This document shows, piece by piece, positions 17,298 through 25,687 of a DNA stretch of 64,000 nt; the first letter of the stretch is position 1; each line of letters opens with the position of its first letter. The DNA lies in the NCBI GenBank assembly GCA_946554335.1, contig CAMNSA010000004.1, positions 150,065 to 214,064 of the forward strand. Direction: 5' to 3'. Under the pieces are notes generated by a model. That model saw nothing but the letters and a program-made list of their open reading frames with translations. It searched no databases and was not told the origin of the DNA. This stretch comes from an uncultured Neglectibacter sp. GTDB taxonomy: Bacteria; Bacillota; Clostridia; Oscillospirales; Acutalibacteraceae. A program made the translations under genes and the position numbers.

Positions 17298-18386
17298 GAC
17301 CTGAAGCCTCGCCACTTCTACCTCTACCCGCACCTCATACCGGCATTTTGCCATCAGCTCGCCCCAGCTTTCCCGCTTCTCCTTCCAGTACCCGGGGTGC
17401 TTCCGGTACAGAAGGTTCCCAAAGCCGAAAATATCGCAGTGTCCCTGCTTCACCGATTTTCTGAGCGCCCCCTCCACCTCTTTTTGCAAAAGCAGAGCGG
17501 TCTTTTCCTCCAGCTCCCGATAAAGCGACTCCCCGATTCTGTCCCTTCCCTGGGAGATGGCGCTTACATCTGCCTGGACCTTCGCCTCAATGGAGAAGCG
17601 TGGCTCTTCCCCCGGAGTGATAAGCAGCTGCGTCTTTCCCGGACAGCTGGAGAGAGACAGGGTGATGTCTCCCGCCTTCTCAGTGGATACCACCATCTCG
17701 CTCTGTTCGATCCGATCCTTTACCGCCAGGAACCCCCTGGTGTCGTTAAGGTCGAGAAAGCCCTTCAGCCGGTACCCCTCAAAAAAGGCGGTGGAGGTGA
17801 TCTCCACGCCGTTTTCCCCCGGCGCCAGAACGGGAAGATAAGCAGAACTGCCCTCCCGCTTTACTCCGTTCAAAAATTCCAGAATATCCATTCCCACTGT
17901 CTTCCCGTTGTAGCGACTGCTGTGAGAAAGCGTCTGAAGCTCTGACATTTTCAGGTATTTGCCATCCTTCTGGAAGGAAAGCACCTCTTCTGCTAAGCCC
18001 TGCGCCAGAAAAAGCTTTACGCTGGGGCGGGTATTGTAGTACCTGACGAAGAAGTCAAGAGCGTCCGCGAGGCCCTTTTCCGCACAGTCACTGCCGAACA
18101 CCACCAGATAGTTGTGGGAATAGAAGGGTTCTCTGCCGGTGGAAAGAGAAAGGTTATTCAGCGCCTCCAATACGCTTTTCCCCTGGGACTTAAAATATTC
18201 CTCTCCCGCGTCATCCTGAGAAAGGGAGGAACGCACCGTGACCACATATCCCTCCTCTCCCAGATCGATGCCGATCCCGTGGATCAAAAGCCGCTCATAG
18301 AGCTCTAAAAAACCCCTGCACCCGGAAAGGGAAACCATCAGCAAAGCCGCCAGCAAAACGCAGCACAGGCGTTTACTTCTCTTCAT
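17268..18386 (-). CDS. gerAC: Ger(x)C-family spore germination lipoprotein (GerAC)
   Basis: 372 residues. Lipoprotein signal peptide with lipobox VSLSGC (Cys22). The first third has GIDLGEEGYVVTVRSSL and then SQGKSVLEALNNLSLSTGREPFYSHNYLVVFG, typical of GerC N-terminal domains. It is the C subunit of a nutrient germinant receptor in the inner spore membrane. The ATG at 18386 follows AAAGGAGG. It overlaps the end of the permease gene by 14 nt, so the A-B-C order is translationally coupled. Its 3' end overlaps the small membrane gene on the plus strand. Confidence 0.9.
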   Translation of the reverse strand: MKRSKRLCCVLLAALLMVSLSGCRGFLELYERLLIHGIGIDLGEEGYVVTVRSSLSQDDAGEEYFKSQGKSVLEALNNLSLSTGREPFYSHNYLVVFGSDCAEKGLADALDFFVRYYNTRPSVKLFLAQGLAEEVLSFQKDGKYLKMSELQTLSHSSRYNGKTVGMDILEFLNGVKREGSSAYLPVLAPGENGVEITSTAFFEGYRLKGFLDLNDTRGFLAVKDRIEQSEMVVSTEKAGDITLSLSSCPGKTQLLITPGEEPRFSIEAKVQADVSAISQGRDRIGESLYRELEEKTALLLQKEVEGALRKSVKQGHCDIFGFGNLLYRKHPGYWKEKRESWGELMAKCRYEVRVEVEVARLQVLFFSPEPGS

Positions 18387-19464
18387 GGAGCTTCCTCCTT
18401 TGCCCAAAGGAATCACACAGCAGCACAATGAGCGGGATCAGGAATCCCGCCGCCACCGTGGCGAAAAACTGCCCGCCGGTGTGCAGGACCACTCTCTGCA
18501 CCGGCCCGGAACGCACGGTGAGAAAACCCAGCCCCAGCATCAAAAGGCACACAGCGACGGCGGAAAGCCGCTGGCTTTTCCCCTTGCCCAGCACCGAGCA
18601 GCACACCCGGCAGGCGTAAATGTCGCAGGCCGCCCGAATGATGATCCCCATCATCCAGATCCCCACGAACACCGCGTCCACCCGCTGCAAGGACTGGATC
18701 TCCGACAGGGAGGACAGGACATACACGGGAAAATTTTGAGTATAGGCATACCGGCCCAGGCATCCGGACAACAGAAACAGCAGGCCCCCCAAAAAGGCGG
18801 CCGCGCCTAAATTCCAAAGGGAGAAGCCCACGCCGCTTCTCCCTTTGACCATGGGAAGCAGTACCGCCATATCCGCAAACACGGAGGCTCTGGCCACGAA
18901 AAGCACCGTGCTGACAAGAGTCTGGTGAAATCCGTTTTGAAACAGCGGCTCCAGATTCTCCGTTTGGAAACGGGAGATCGCCGATCCAAATACCAGAATC
19001 ATCCCCAGCATCAGAACCACAAAAATACACACCGCGCACCGGGACACAGCCTCCAAGCCCTTGATCGCCCCGTAAAGGGCCACCGCTCCGATGGATAAAA
19101 TCACCCAAACAGAGGAAAAGTCCGGATTTATCGTGTCCATCAAAAAGATCTCGAACAGGGCAAAAACCGCCGCATTGGACCAAATAAAGTAGAGAAGATA
19201 AAATACCGGCACTGCTTTCCCCAGACCCCTCAGGGAAAGCTTTGCCACATCGTTGACATTGAGATAGGAATATTTTCTGTGCAAAATCCACACGGGAAGC
19301 ACCATCAAAAACCCCAGCAGCATGGCCCCCACGCAGGAAACGATGCTGTCCAGCAGGTTTTCTCCCCCGGTGAACTGGGCGTTGAGAGCAATGGTGACCA
19401 CCGCCCTGGATACGAACATCATCAAAAAGAACTGAGACGCGCTGACCTTCGTTTTTCGCTGCAT
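18373..19464 (-). CDS. gerAB: Spore germination permease (GerAB, APC superfamily)
   Basis: 363 residues, about ten membrane helices. Starts MQRKTKVSASQFFLMMFVSRAV, the typical GerAB opening. It is the B subunit of a germinant receptor, thought to bind the nutrient and act as a channel-like component. ATG 19464 has GGAAGG 6 nt upstream; a GTG two codons earlier is possible. It lies 33 nt after gerAA and overlaps gerAC. Confidence 0.9.
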   Translation of the reverse strand: MQRKTKVSASQFFLMMFVSRAVVTIALNAQFTGGENLLDSIVSCVGAMLLGFLMVLPVWILHRKYSYLNVNDVAKLSLRGLGKAVPVFYLLYFIWSNAAVFALFEIFLMDTINPDFSSVWVILSIGAVALYGAIKGLEAVSRCAVCIFVVLMLGMILVFGSAISRFQTENLEPLFQNGFHQTLVSTVLFVARASVFADMAVLLPMVKGRSGVGFSLWNLGAAAFLGGLLFLLSGCLGRYAYTQNFPVYVLSSLSEIQSLQRVDAVFVGIWMMGIIIRAACDIYACRVCCSVLGKGKSQRLSAVAVCLLMLGLGFLTVRSGPVQRVVLHTGGQFFATVAAGFLIPLIVLLCDSFGQRRKLHEEK

Positions 19465-19497
19465 CTGCACCCTTCCTTTCTTCCAACTGTGAGCGCC

Positions 19498-20964
19498 TTA
19501 CTGCCCGATCTCCCGACTGCCGGGCATATCCTGTACCTTGGCGTCCCAGCGGGAAAGGCGCTTCCAGCCGGCGCGCACCAAAACATCCCGAAAGAGAAGC
19601 CTGCCCTGAGAGGGGGAAACCGGCGACAGCACCGGGACACCAAAAGAGCTTTCCCCACAGAGGTTCATCAAAAGAAAGCCCAGACCGATCATCACGCCCC
19701 AGACCCCCAGAAAATTCCCCACCAGAATAAAGGCCAGGCGAAGCAGCGACAAGGGCTCATAAAGTCTGGGCACCGCGTAGCCCGCAACGGCTGTCAGAGC
19801 GATCACCAGCAGGGACGGGGCGCTGACAAGCCCCGCCGATACCGCCGTATCCCCGATCACCAGCCCGCCCACGATGCTCACGGTGGTGGAAAGGCCCCGG
19901 GGCGCTCTAAGCCCCGCCTCCCGCATGATCTCATACATAAAATACAGCAAAAGAGATTCCAGCATGACGGGGAAGGGCGTCTGCGCCTGCGTCTGGGCGA
20001 TCTTCAGCAGCAGCGCCTCCGGCAGAAGCTCCGGATGGTGAGTGGTAACGGCCACATACGCCCCGGGCAGAAAGGCGCTGACAAAAAAGGCCAGGTATTT
20101 GAGCAGCCGGATAAAGGTGCCGTAAAAGGGCCGGGTGAGATAGTCGTCTAAGGTCTGGAAATTTTCCACAAACAGGAAGGGAAGCAGCAGCGCGCCGGGA
20201 GTGCCCTCCACCAAAAGCGCCACCCTGCCCTCCTCGATCTTTCCGCACACCACATCCGGGCGCTCGGAGATTCCGACACCGCTGAAAACCGAGCCGCCCT
20301 TTTCCAGATATTCCACGAGATACCCCGCCCCCAGAACCGTTTTCAGGTCGCAGGCGGCAAGGCGCTTGCGCACCTGCTCCAACACAGCTCTGGAGGCCAC
20401 GCCCTCCAGATAGCAAAGCGCCACCGGTGTGCGGCTTTGGGTACCCACCACCAGTTTTTCAAATTTCAGAGAGGTGGTCTTCATTCTGCGGCGGATCATG
20501 GCCATATTGTTCTGGAAGCTTTCCGTGAAGCCGTCCTTCGCCCCCTGCTGCATCACCTCGTTCTGAGGCTCCTCCGGCCCGCGGGTGGCAAAGCCCTGTA
20601 CGCCGAACACCAGCGCTTCCCCGCACCCGTCTATGCAAAGCACCGCGAAGCCGCTCATCAGGGCTTCCAGGATCTCGCTCATCTGCTTTTTCCTGCCCTG
20701 CTCCACAGCCCCCAGCACGCTTTTTTCAATAAACTGCATTTTTTCTTCGCCGGTCCCCTTGGGGATGCGCATTTCCATCAGCGGATTTAAAATGCTCAAA
20801 GTGATGGTCTGCTTGCTCACCAGCCCATCCAGGGAAAAGAGGGCCGCCCTTGTGCCCTCCAGGTCCAACTGCCTCAGCAGGAAATCCATGGCGTTTTGAA
20901 ACTGTTCCTTGAAATATTCCTCATTTTCCTCCACCCTGGAGGAGATTTCCGCAAGCTCCCGCAC
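19498..20964 (-). CDS. gerAA: Spore germination protein GerAA
   Basis: 488 residues from GTG 20964 (AAAGGGG 8 nt upstream). The frame is open up to 21195 but has no better start, and 488 fits the family. The N-terminal soluble domain (1-270) contains CIDGCGEALVFGVQGFATRG and NMAMIRRRMKTTSLKFEKLVVG. The C-terminal part has about five membrane helices with RAPRGLSTTVSIVGGLVIGDTAVSAG. It is the A subunit of the receptor, which oligomerises to form a ligand-gated ion channel. It heads the operon, so the locus encodes a full receptor and the organism probably makes spores. Confidence 0.92.
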   Translation of the reverse strand: MRELAEISSRVEENEEYFKEQFQNAMDFLLRQLDLEGTRAALFSLDGLVSKQTITLSILNPLMEMRIPKGTGEEKMQFIEKSVLGAVEQGRKKQMSEILEALMSGFAVLCIDGCGEALVFGVQGFATRGPEEPQNEVMQQGAKDGFTESFQNNMAMIRRRMKTTSLKFEKLVVGTQSRTPVALCYLEGVASRAVLEQVRKRLAACDLKTVLGAGYLVEYLEKGGSVFSGVGISERPDVVCGKIEEGRVALLVEGTPGALLLPFLFVENFQTLDDYLTRPFYGTFIRLLKYLAFFVSAFLPGAYVAVTTHHPELLPEALLLKIAQTQAQTPFPVMLESLLLYFMYEIMREAGLRAPRGLSTTVSIVGGLVIGDTAVSAGLVSAPSLLVIALTAVAGYAVPRLYEPLSLLRLAFILVGNFLGVWGVMIGLGFLLMNLCGESSFGVPVLSPVSPSQGRLLFRDVLVRAGWKRLSRWDAKVQDMPGSREIGQ

Positions 20965-21172
20965 TTTTCTTTCCCCTTTCCGCGTATTTTGCTCTTTCGG
21001 AATAGCTTTTCCGGAAAGGGACCTTTTTATGTTGCCTTTCCCAAAAACCGGACAGCCGCCGGAAGCTTTTTCCTTCCGGGCGGCTGTCTCATAAAATTTG
21101 ATTTTTCGGGAACACTGGCTGTGACCCGGATCTGTTTTGTCCGCAAAAGATCCATAAAAAAGGGGGGCTTTT

Positions 21173-21853
21173 ATGCTCGTCAGCTTATTTCGCACCGTGA
21201 TCCTCTATCTGGTCATTCTCACCGGCGTCCGCCTGATGGGAAAGCGGCAGATCAGTCAGCTGCAGACCTCTGAGCTGGTGGTCACTTTGCTGATCTCCGA
21301 GCTGGCGGTCATGCCCATCGAAAAACGGGACGACCCGCTATGGAGCGGTCTTCTTCCCATTGCCCTCCTGATTCTCTGCGAGCTGCTGGTCTCTTTTCTG
21401 ATGCTCAAAAGCGGAAAATTCCGCCAGGTAATCTGCGGAAAGCCTATTGTGGTGATCGAAAACGGAAGGATCCTGCAAGGGCAGATGCGCAAGCTGCGCA
21501 TGAGCACGGAGGACCTTTTTGAGCAGCTGAGGCAAAACGACATCTTTTATCTGGAGGAGGTGGCCTACGCCATCATCGAGACCAACGGCATGATGAGCGT
21601 GATCAGAGACCCCGCCTATGACTTTCTCACGCCGAAGCAGATGGGGATCCAGGCTCCCTTCGACGGCTTGGAGGTGGTCGTGGTAAGCGATGGAGAAATT
21701 TCCGAAAACTCCTTGAAGCTGTGTAAAAAAGACAAGGCCTGGGCGCTTTCAAGGATCTCGGAAAAGGGTCTTTCCCTTCCCCAGGTCTTTCTGATGACCG
21801 CCCGAATGGACGGCAATTTTCAGATCGTCAAAAAGGAAGAGAGCAAAAAGTAA
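21173..21853 (+). CDS. DUF421 (YetF/YcaP-type) membrane protein
   Basis: 226 residues. Three N-terminal membrane helices (LFRTVILYLVILTGVRLMGKRQI, about 45-60, 62-80) are followed by a cytoplasmic beta domain of about 140 residues (GKPIVVIENGRILQGQMRKLRMSTEDLFEQLRQNDIFYLEEV), the standard DUF421 layout. Function is unsettled; such genes often neighbour germination operons in Firmicutes. AAGGGGGG precedes the start. Divergent from gerAA, with 208 bp between. Confidence 0.88.
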   Translation: MLVSLFRTVILYLVILTGVRLMGKRQISQLQTSELVVTLLISELAVMPIEKRDDPLWSGLLPIALLILCELLVSFLMLKSGKFRQVICGKPIVVIENGRILQGQMRKLRMSTEDLFEQLRQNDIFYLEEVAYAIIETNGMMSVIRDPAYDFLTPKQMGIQAPFDGLEVVVVSDGEISENSLKLCKKDKAWALSRISEKGLSLPQVFLMTARMDGNFQIVKKEESKK

Positions 21854-21957
21854 AAGCCGGAGCTTCTCCGCTTTTCCCAATTTTTCAAAGGGAGAAACGA
21901 AGAGGCCCCGAAAGCTTGACACAGTGTCTTTACTTTTTCAAACCGGAACAGCCTTTG

Positions 21958-22833
21958 TCAGCTTTTCCACAACAGGGAACAGTCCTCAAACAGGACCTGT
22001 ACCTTTCCCTGATCCCTGAGCCAGGAAAGATAGGAACGCACGGTGCTTCCCACCAGAGCATACTGTTCAAAGCTCATATCCAGTCCATACTCCTCAAGGA
22101 GCCGTTTTAAAAGAGTCTCAAAGCACATGGGAACTTTTAAGAGCTCCTGCATTTTTCCCGAGACCTCAAACACCTTCTGCCGGTTCAGCCTGCACAGCGG
22201 CCCGATATCCTCTGCTGCCGGCGCGTGAGCCGGTACAAAAAGCTTTGCTTCCATTTTTTCCACGACCTCCAATGTATGAAGGTATTCCTGCACATCATAC
22301 AGAAAGGAGATCTGATATTTTTGAAGCGTGCTCTCGCTGCTGACACAGTCCGCGAGAAACACCACATCATCCGCCGTGCGTATCCCGATCATGTCGAAGG
22401 AGTGTCCCTTCAGAGAAAGCACCTCCAGCTCTTTGGGAAATGCCTCGTCAGAAAGCTCTGACGCTTCGCTTTCCTGAGCGAGCAGAAACTTGTGCCTCAG
22501 GTCTTTACAGGGGTAACCGCCGTACAAAAAAGAGGGTTCCAGTACAGGGGCGCACACAAACGCCTTTTCGACCCCTCTGGCAAAGATCTTACAGCCCGTC
22601 TGCCGTTGCAGATAGCCGTTTCCGCCGATATGATCCGCGTGGGAGTGGGTGTTGATGATTCCCTTTAACTGCCAGCAATTTTCCTCCAACAGCTTCAAAA
22701 GCTTTTTCCCCGCATCCTTGTCGTTTCCGCTGTCGATTAGGTATGCTTCCCCATTGTCTGTCAGGCAGATCCCTATTTTCGCAGGGCAATCGACATAATA
22801 AGTCTTCTCTCCGGCTCTTTTGAGCTCGAACAT
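21958..22833 (-). CDS. MBL-fold metallo-hydrolase
   Basis: 291 residues. Metal ligands in NTHSHADHIGGNGYL (HxHxDH), DMIGIRTADDVVFLADCVSS and LFVPAHAPA. A C-terminal extension of about 80 residues (NRQKVFEVSGKMQELLKVPMCFETLLKRLLEEYGLDMSFEQYALVGSTVRSYLSWLRDQGKV) looks like a winged-helix tail, as in glyoxalase-II-like proteins. Start ATG 22833, with AGAGG 9 nt upstream, is preferred over an ATG three codons earlier. Substrate unknown. Followed on the same strand by nothing in the window; preceded by the carboxypeptidase gene. Confidence 0.85.
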   Translation of the reverse strand: MFELKRAGEKTYYVDCPAKIGICLTDNGEAYLIDSGNDKDAGKKLLKLLEENCWQLKGIINTHSHADHIGGNGYLQRQTGCKIFARGVEKAFVCAPVLEPSFLYGGYPCKDLRHKFLLAQESEASELSDEAFPKELEVLSLKGHSFDMIGIRTADDVVFLADCVSSESTLQKYQISFLYDVQEYLHTLEVVEKMEAKLFVPAHAPAAEDIGPLCRLNRQKVFEVSGKMQELLKVPMCFETLLKRLLEEYGLDMSFEQYALVGSTVRSYLSWLRDQGKVQVLFEDCSLLWKS

Positions 22834-22887
22834 TTCTCTCATTCCTCTCCGAAGGCTGTCCGCGCGCCCTTCCTTTTGCCCAGAGCT

Positions 22888-24468
22888 CTACATATCCCGA
22901 TAATGCTTGACTCTTCTCAAGCGCTTCTGCTTTTTTCGGTAGATCAGCACCAGCAGGATGTAAACGGCCACCAAGGCCAGCACGACCCCTAAAATGATCA
23001 GGAACCAGGAGGAGGTGAACAGCGCGCCGCCCTGGACCAAGCCCTCCAGCATCTGGCTTTTCGCCACCGATTCCGCCGCCACCAGCGGGACTGTGGCCAC
23101 CTTCTCTCCCGCGTAGGAGAGCACCGCGTAGCCGATCTGTTCCCCCTTTTTCACCGGGGCCTGAACGCTCTCCGGGATCTCGCAATCCACCGTGATGCTG
23201 CTCAGGTTCACGCTTTGGGGCAGCAGAGCGCTGGCCGTTTCTCCCGCCACCAGCTGCAGAGTATCCTTTTTCCAGGCATACAGCAAATTGACCTCTGTCA
23301 TCAGGTCTCCCTGGGACGCCAGCGTTTTTTTCTTCAGCTCCACCAGAGCCCAGCGGAACAGCTCTCTGGCGTCTACCATTTCCCCGTGAAAGCCGGTGGG
23401 ATCGCCGTCTTCGTCCACATAGGGGCTTCCCAGGGCCACCGCCACATAGGTGTAACCGTCCGCCGTGGCGGAGGCCACAATGCAGTAGCCGGATTCATTC
23501 AGCGAACCCGTTTTGATGCCGGTGGTATAGGTGTAAAAATACCGGCCCTCGTCCTCATACTGAGAAAACATCTTATTGGTGGAGTAGGCGGTGGGCGGAT
23601 CGCTTCGCATATTGGTGGGCGCGAGATCATAGGCCTGCGTGCTGGTGATCTCCGTAAAATTCGGCAGACTCATGGCATAGCGGGTGATCTTATACAGGTC
23701 TCTCGCCGTGGAATAATGGTTCTCGTTGTGCAGCCCGTGAGCATTGGTAAAATGGGTGTTCTCACAGCCCAGCTCCTGGGCCTTTCGGTTCATCAGACGC
23801 ACAAAAAAGCTGTCGCTGTAATTGGTGGGATCCTGCACGGGGCCGTCCTCCCCGTCGGAATCGCCCTCATCGGAGTCCTCATCGGAACCGTCCTGGGAAG
23901 AAAGGCTTGAAAGGCTCTCCTCTTTGGAGCTGACAGAATTTTCCGTCGAAGCGGCCGGGGCTTGAAGATCTTCCCGGCCTTCTCCCCCGCCCACGGCGTT
24001 GCCCTCCTGGCTGTCGACGATCTTCCCCTCTTCATAAAGCTGATCCACATATTTTGCCAGCGTCAAAGCGGCGTCGTTTCCCGAGGGGACCATCATCAGG
24101 TAGAGAAGCTGCAAACCGGTCAGCTCTTCTCCCGGCTGAATTCCCGCCTCCGAGCTGTAGGTGCCCTCCAGCTCATCTACTACGGAATCCGGCACGGTGA
24201 TCACGGTGTTCTCAATATCCGGAATGGTCTCATAGGCCACGATATACGACATGATCTTGGTAAGCGACGCCATGGGAAGGGGCTCATCCGGGTTCATGGC
24301 ATAGGCCACCGCGTCCGTGTCCAGATTTACAAGAAACAGGGATTTGCAGTGGGGCCCCCCGTCCTCCTCGTTCCAGGTGTAGGGGAATCCTTCGGCGCGG
24401 GCGGAGAAAGAGGCGGACAACAAAATGGAAACGGCCAGAAAAAAGGCCGTGAATCTCTTTTTTTTCAT
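22888..24468 (-). CDS. D-alanyl-D-alanine carboxypeptidase (penicillin-binding protein 5/6 type)
   Basis: 526 residues. Signal peptide (1-25, cleavage after ARA). Peptidase S11 motifs: S68-L-T-K71 in PMASLTKIMS, SGN at 129-131, and KTG in TTGIKTGSLNESG. An unusual acidic Ser/Asp/Glu insert (about 155-215, SSQDGSDEDSDEGDSDGEDG) splits the catalytic domain between SGN and the FVRLMNRKAQELG helix. After the catalytic domain come a PBP5-like C-terminal domain, a membrane helix (FLIILGVVLALVAVYILLVLIY) and a basic tail. It trims stem pentapeptides of peptidoglycan. AGGAGAG precedes ATG 24468. Confidence 0.92.
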   Translation of the reverse strand: MKKKRFTAFFLAVSILLSASFSARAEGFPYTWNEEDGGPHCKSLFLVNLDTDAVAYAMNPDEPLPMASLTKIMSYIVAYETIPDIENTVITVPDSVVDELEGTYSSEAGIQPGEELTGLQLLYLMMVPSGNDAALTLAKYVDQLYEEGKIVDSQEGNAVGGGEGREDLQAPAASTENSVSSKEESLSSLSSQDGSDEDSDEGDSDGEDGPVQDPTNYSDSFFVRLMNRKAQELGCENTHFTNAHGLHNENHYSTARDLYKITRYAMSLPNFTEITSTQAYDLAPTNMRSDPPTAYSTNKMFSQYEDEGRYFYTYTTGIKTGSLNESGYCIVASATADGYTYVAVALGSPYVDEDGDPTGFHGEMVDARELFRWALVELKKKTLASQGDLMTEVNLLYAWKKDTLQLVAGETASALLPQSVNLSSITVDCEIPESVQAPVKKGEQIGYAVLSYAGEKVATVPLVAAESVAKSQMLEGLVQGGALFTSSWFLIILGVVLALVAVYILLVLIYRKKQKRLRRVKHYRDM

Positions 24469-24571
24469 GATGTACTCTCCTGACAATTTGTGTTACAATT
24501 TTAGTATACTGTAAACCGAGCAAAAAGGAAAGTGTGAAATTCTTAACTTTTTTCTACAGGAGGGCCTTTTC

Positions 24572-25687
24572 TTGAAGCTTTTTCATACCTCTGACTGGCA
24601 TTTGGGCCGTATGCTTTACGGCAAGAGCCTCTACTCCGATCAGGAATATTTCCTTGATGAGATCTTTCTTCCCGCCGCAAAGCGGGAAAAGCCCAGCTGC
24701 GTGATTCTGGCCGGAGATGTGTACGACAGGCAGATCGCCCCGCCGGAGGCCATTCGGCTGTTTGACCGCACCCTCGCCCGCCTGACGGAGCTCTCCTGCA
24801 AGGTGGCCGTCATCTCCGGCAATCATGACAGCCGGGACCGCATGGCTATTTTAAAGGGAGCGCTGAAAAAAAGCGGAGTCTATTTCTCCACCGAGCTTTC
24901 CGATGTGTTTTCTCCCCTCGTTTTGGAGGAGGAGGGAGAAAGGATACAACTTTTCCTGCTGCCCTATTTTGACCCCGCCGAGGTGAGAGACTATTTCTCC
25001 GACGACTCCCTTCGAGGGGAAAGCGCCTGCATGAAGCGGCTCATCGACGAGCTCATTCCTCTGTTTCTTCCGGACTGCGCCCACATTCTCGTGTGTCACT
25101 GCTTCGCCGCCGGCTCCCTCTCCTCCGATTCCGAAAGCACCCTGTTTGCGGGGGGCTCGGGGGAGGTGCCTCCTGCGCTTTTTGAGCCCTTCGACTATGC
25201 GGCCCTGGGCCATCTCCACGGCCCGCAGCGGGCGGGAGAAAAAGGGCGGTACTCCGGCTCTCCCTTGAAGTACTCGGTGGACGAGGCCTCCCAGAAAAAG
25301 TCCTTCGTCTCCCTCTCCCTGAAGGACGGCGTTATAAGCGAAGAACTGATCCCCGTCGCGCCCAAAAGAGATGTGAAAAGGATCTCCGGCCTTTTTGAGG
25401 ATCTCCTCAAAAGGGAGGAGCCGCTGGAAGACTATGTGGAGCTCGTTTTGGAGGACAAGTCTCCGGTCATTCTGGCAGCCCAGCGGCTGGCTCCCCTTTA
25501 TCCCAATCTGCTGGCGGTGAGAAACTCCTGGAGCAGCGCCCAGGGCACGGGGCGGGCGAAAAAGCTGCAAAACCAGGACGAGCTTACCGTCTTCCGGTCC
25601 TTCTTACAGGATGTGTGCGATTTCACGCCGGAGGAAGAGGAGGAAGCGCTCTTTCGGGAGCTGCTGAAGGAGGTGCGGGACAAATGA
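24572..25687 (+). CDS. sbcD: Exonuclease subunit SbcD (Mre11-type nuclease)
   Basis: 371 residues. Metallophosphoesterase motifs in order: HTSDWHLGR (7-15), AGDVYDRQI, SGNHDSRDR, VCHCFAAG and ALGHLHGPQ. Two Mn ions are held by these residues for dsDNA exonuclease and hairpin endonuclease activity, in complex with SbcC. The start is TTG at 24572 with AGGAGGG 7 nt upstream. Four-base ATGA overlap with sbcC. Confidence 0.95.
   Translation: MKLFHTSDWHLGRMLYGKSLYSDQEYFLDEIFLPAAKREKPSCVILAGDVYDRQIAPPEAIRLFDRTLARLTELSCKVAVISGNHDSRDRMAILKGALKKSGVYFSTELSDVFSPLVLEEEGERIQLFLLPYFDPAEVRDYFSDDSLRGESACMKRLIDELIPLFLPDCAHILVCHCFAAGSLSSDSESTLFAGGSGEVPPALFEPFDYAALGHLHGPQRAGEKGRYSGSPLKYSVDEASQKKSFVSLSLKDGVISEELIPVAPKRDVKRISGLFEDLLKREEPLEDYVELVLEDKSPVILAAQRLAPLYPNLLAVRNSWSSAQGTGRAKKLQNQDELTVFRSFLQDVCDFTPEEEEEALFRELLKEVRDK

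Noticed and set aside
18413..19486. 357-codon minus-strand frame within gerAB
   Set aside because: Alternate frame of gerAB with Gly/Arg-rich composition and no family similarity.
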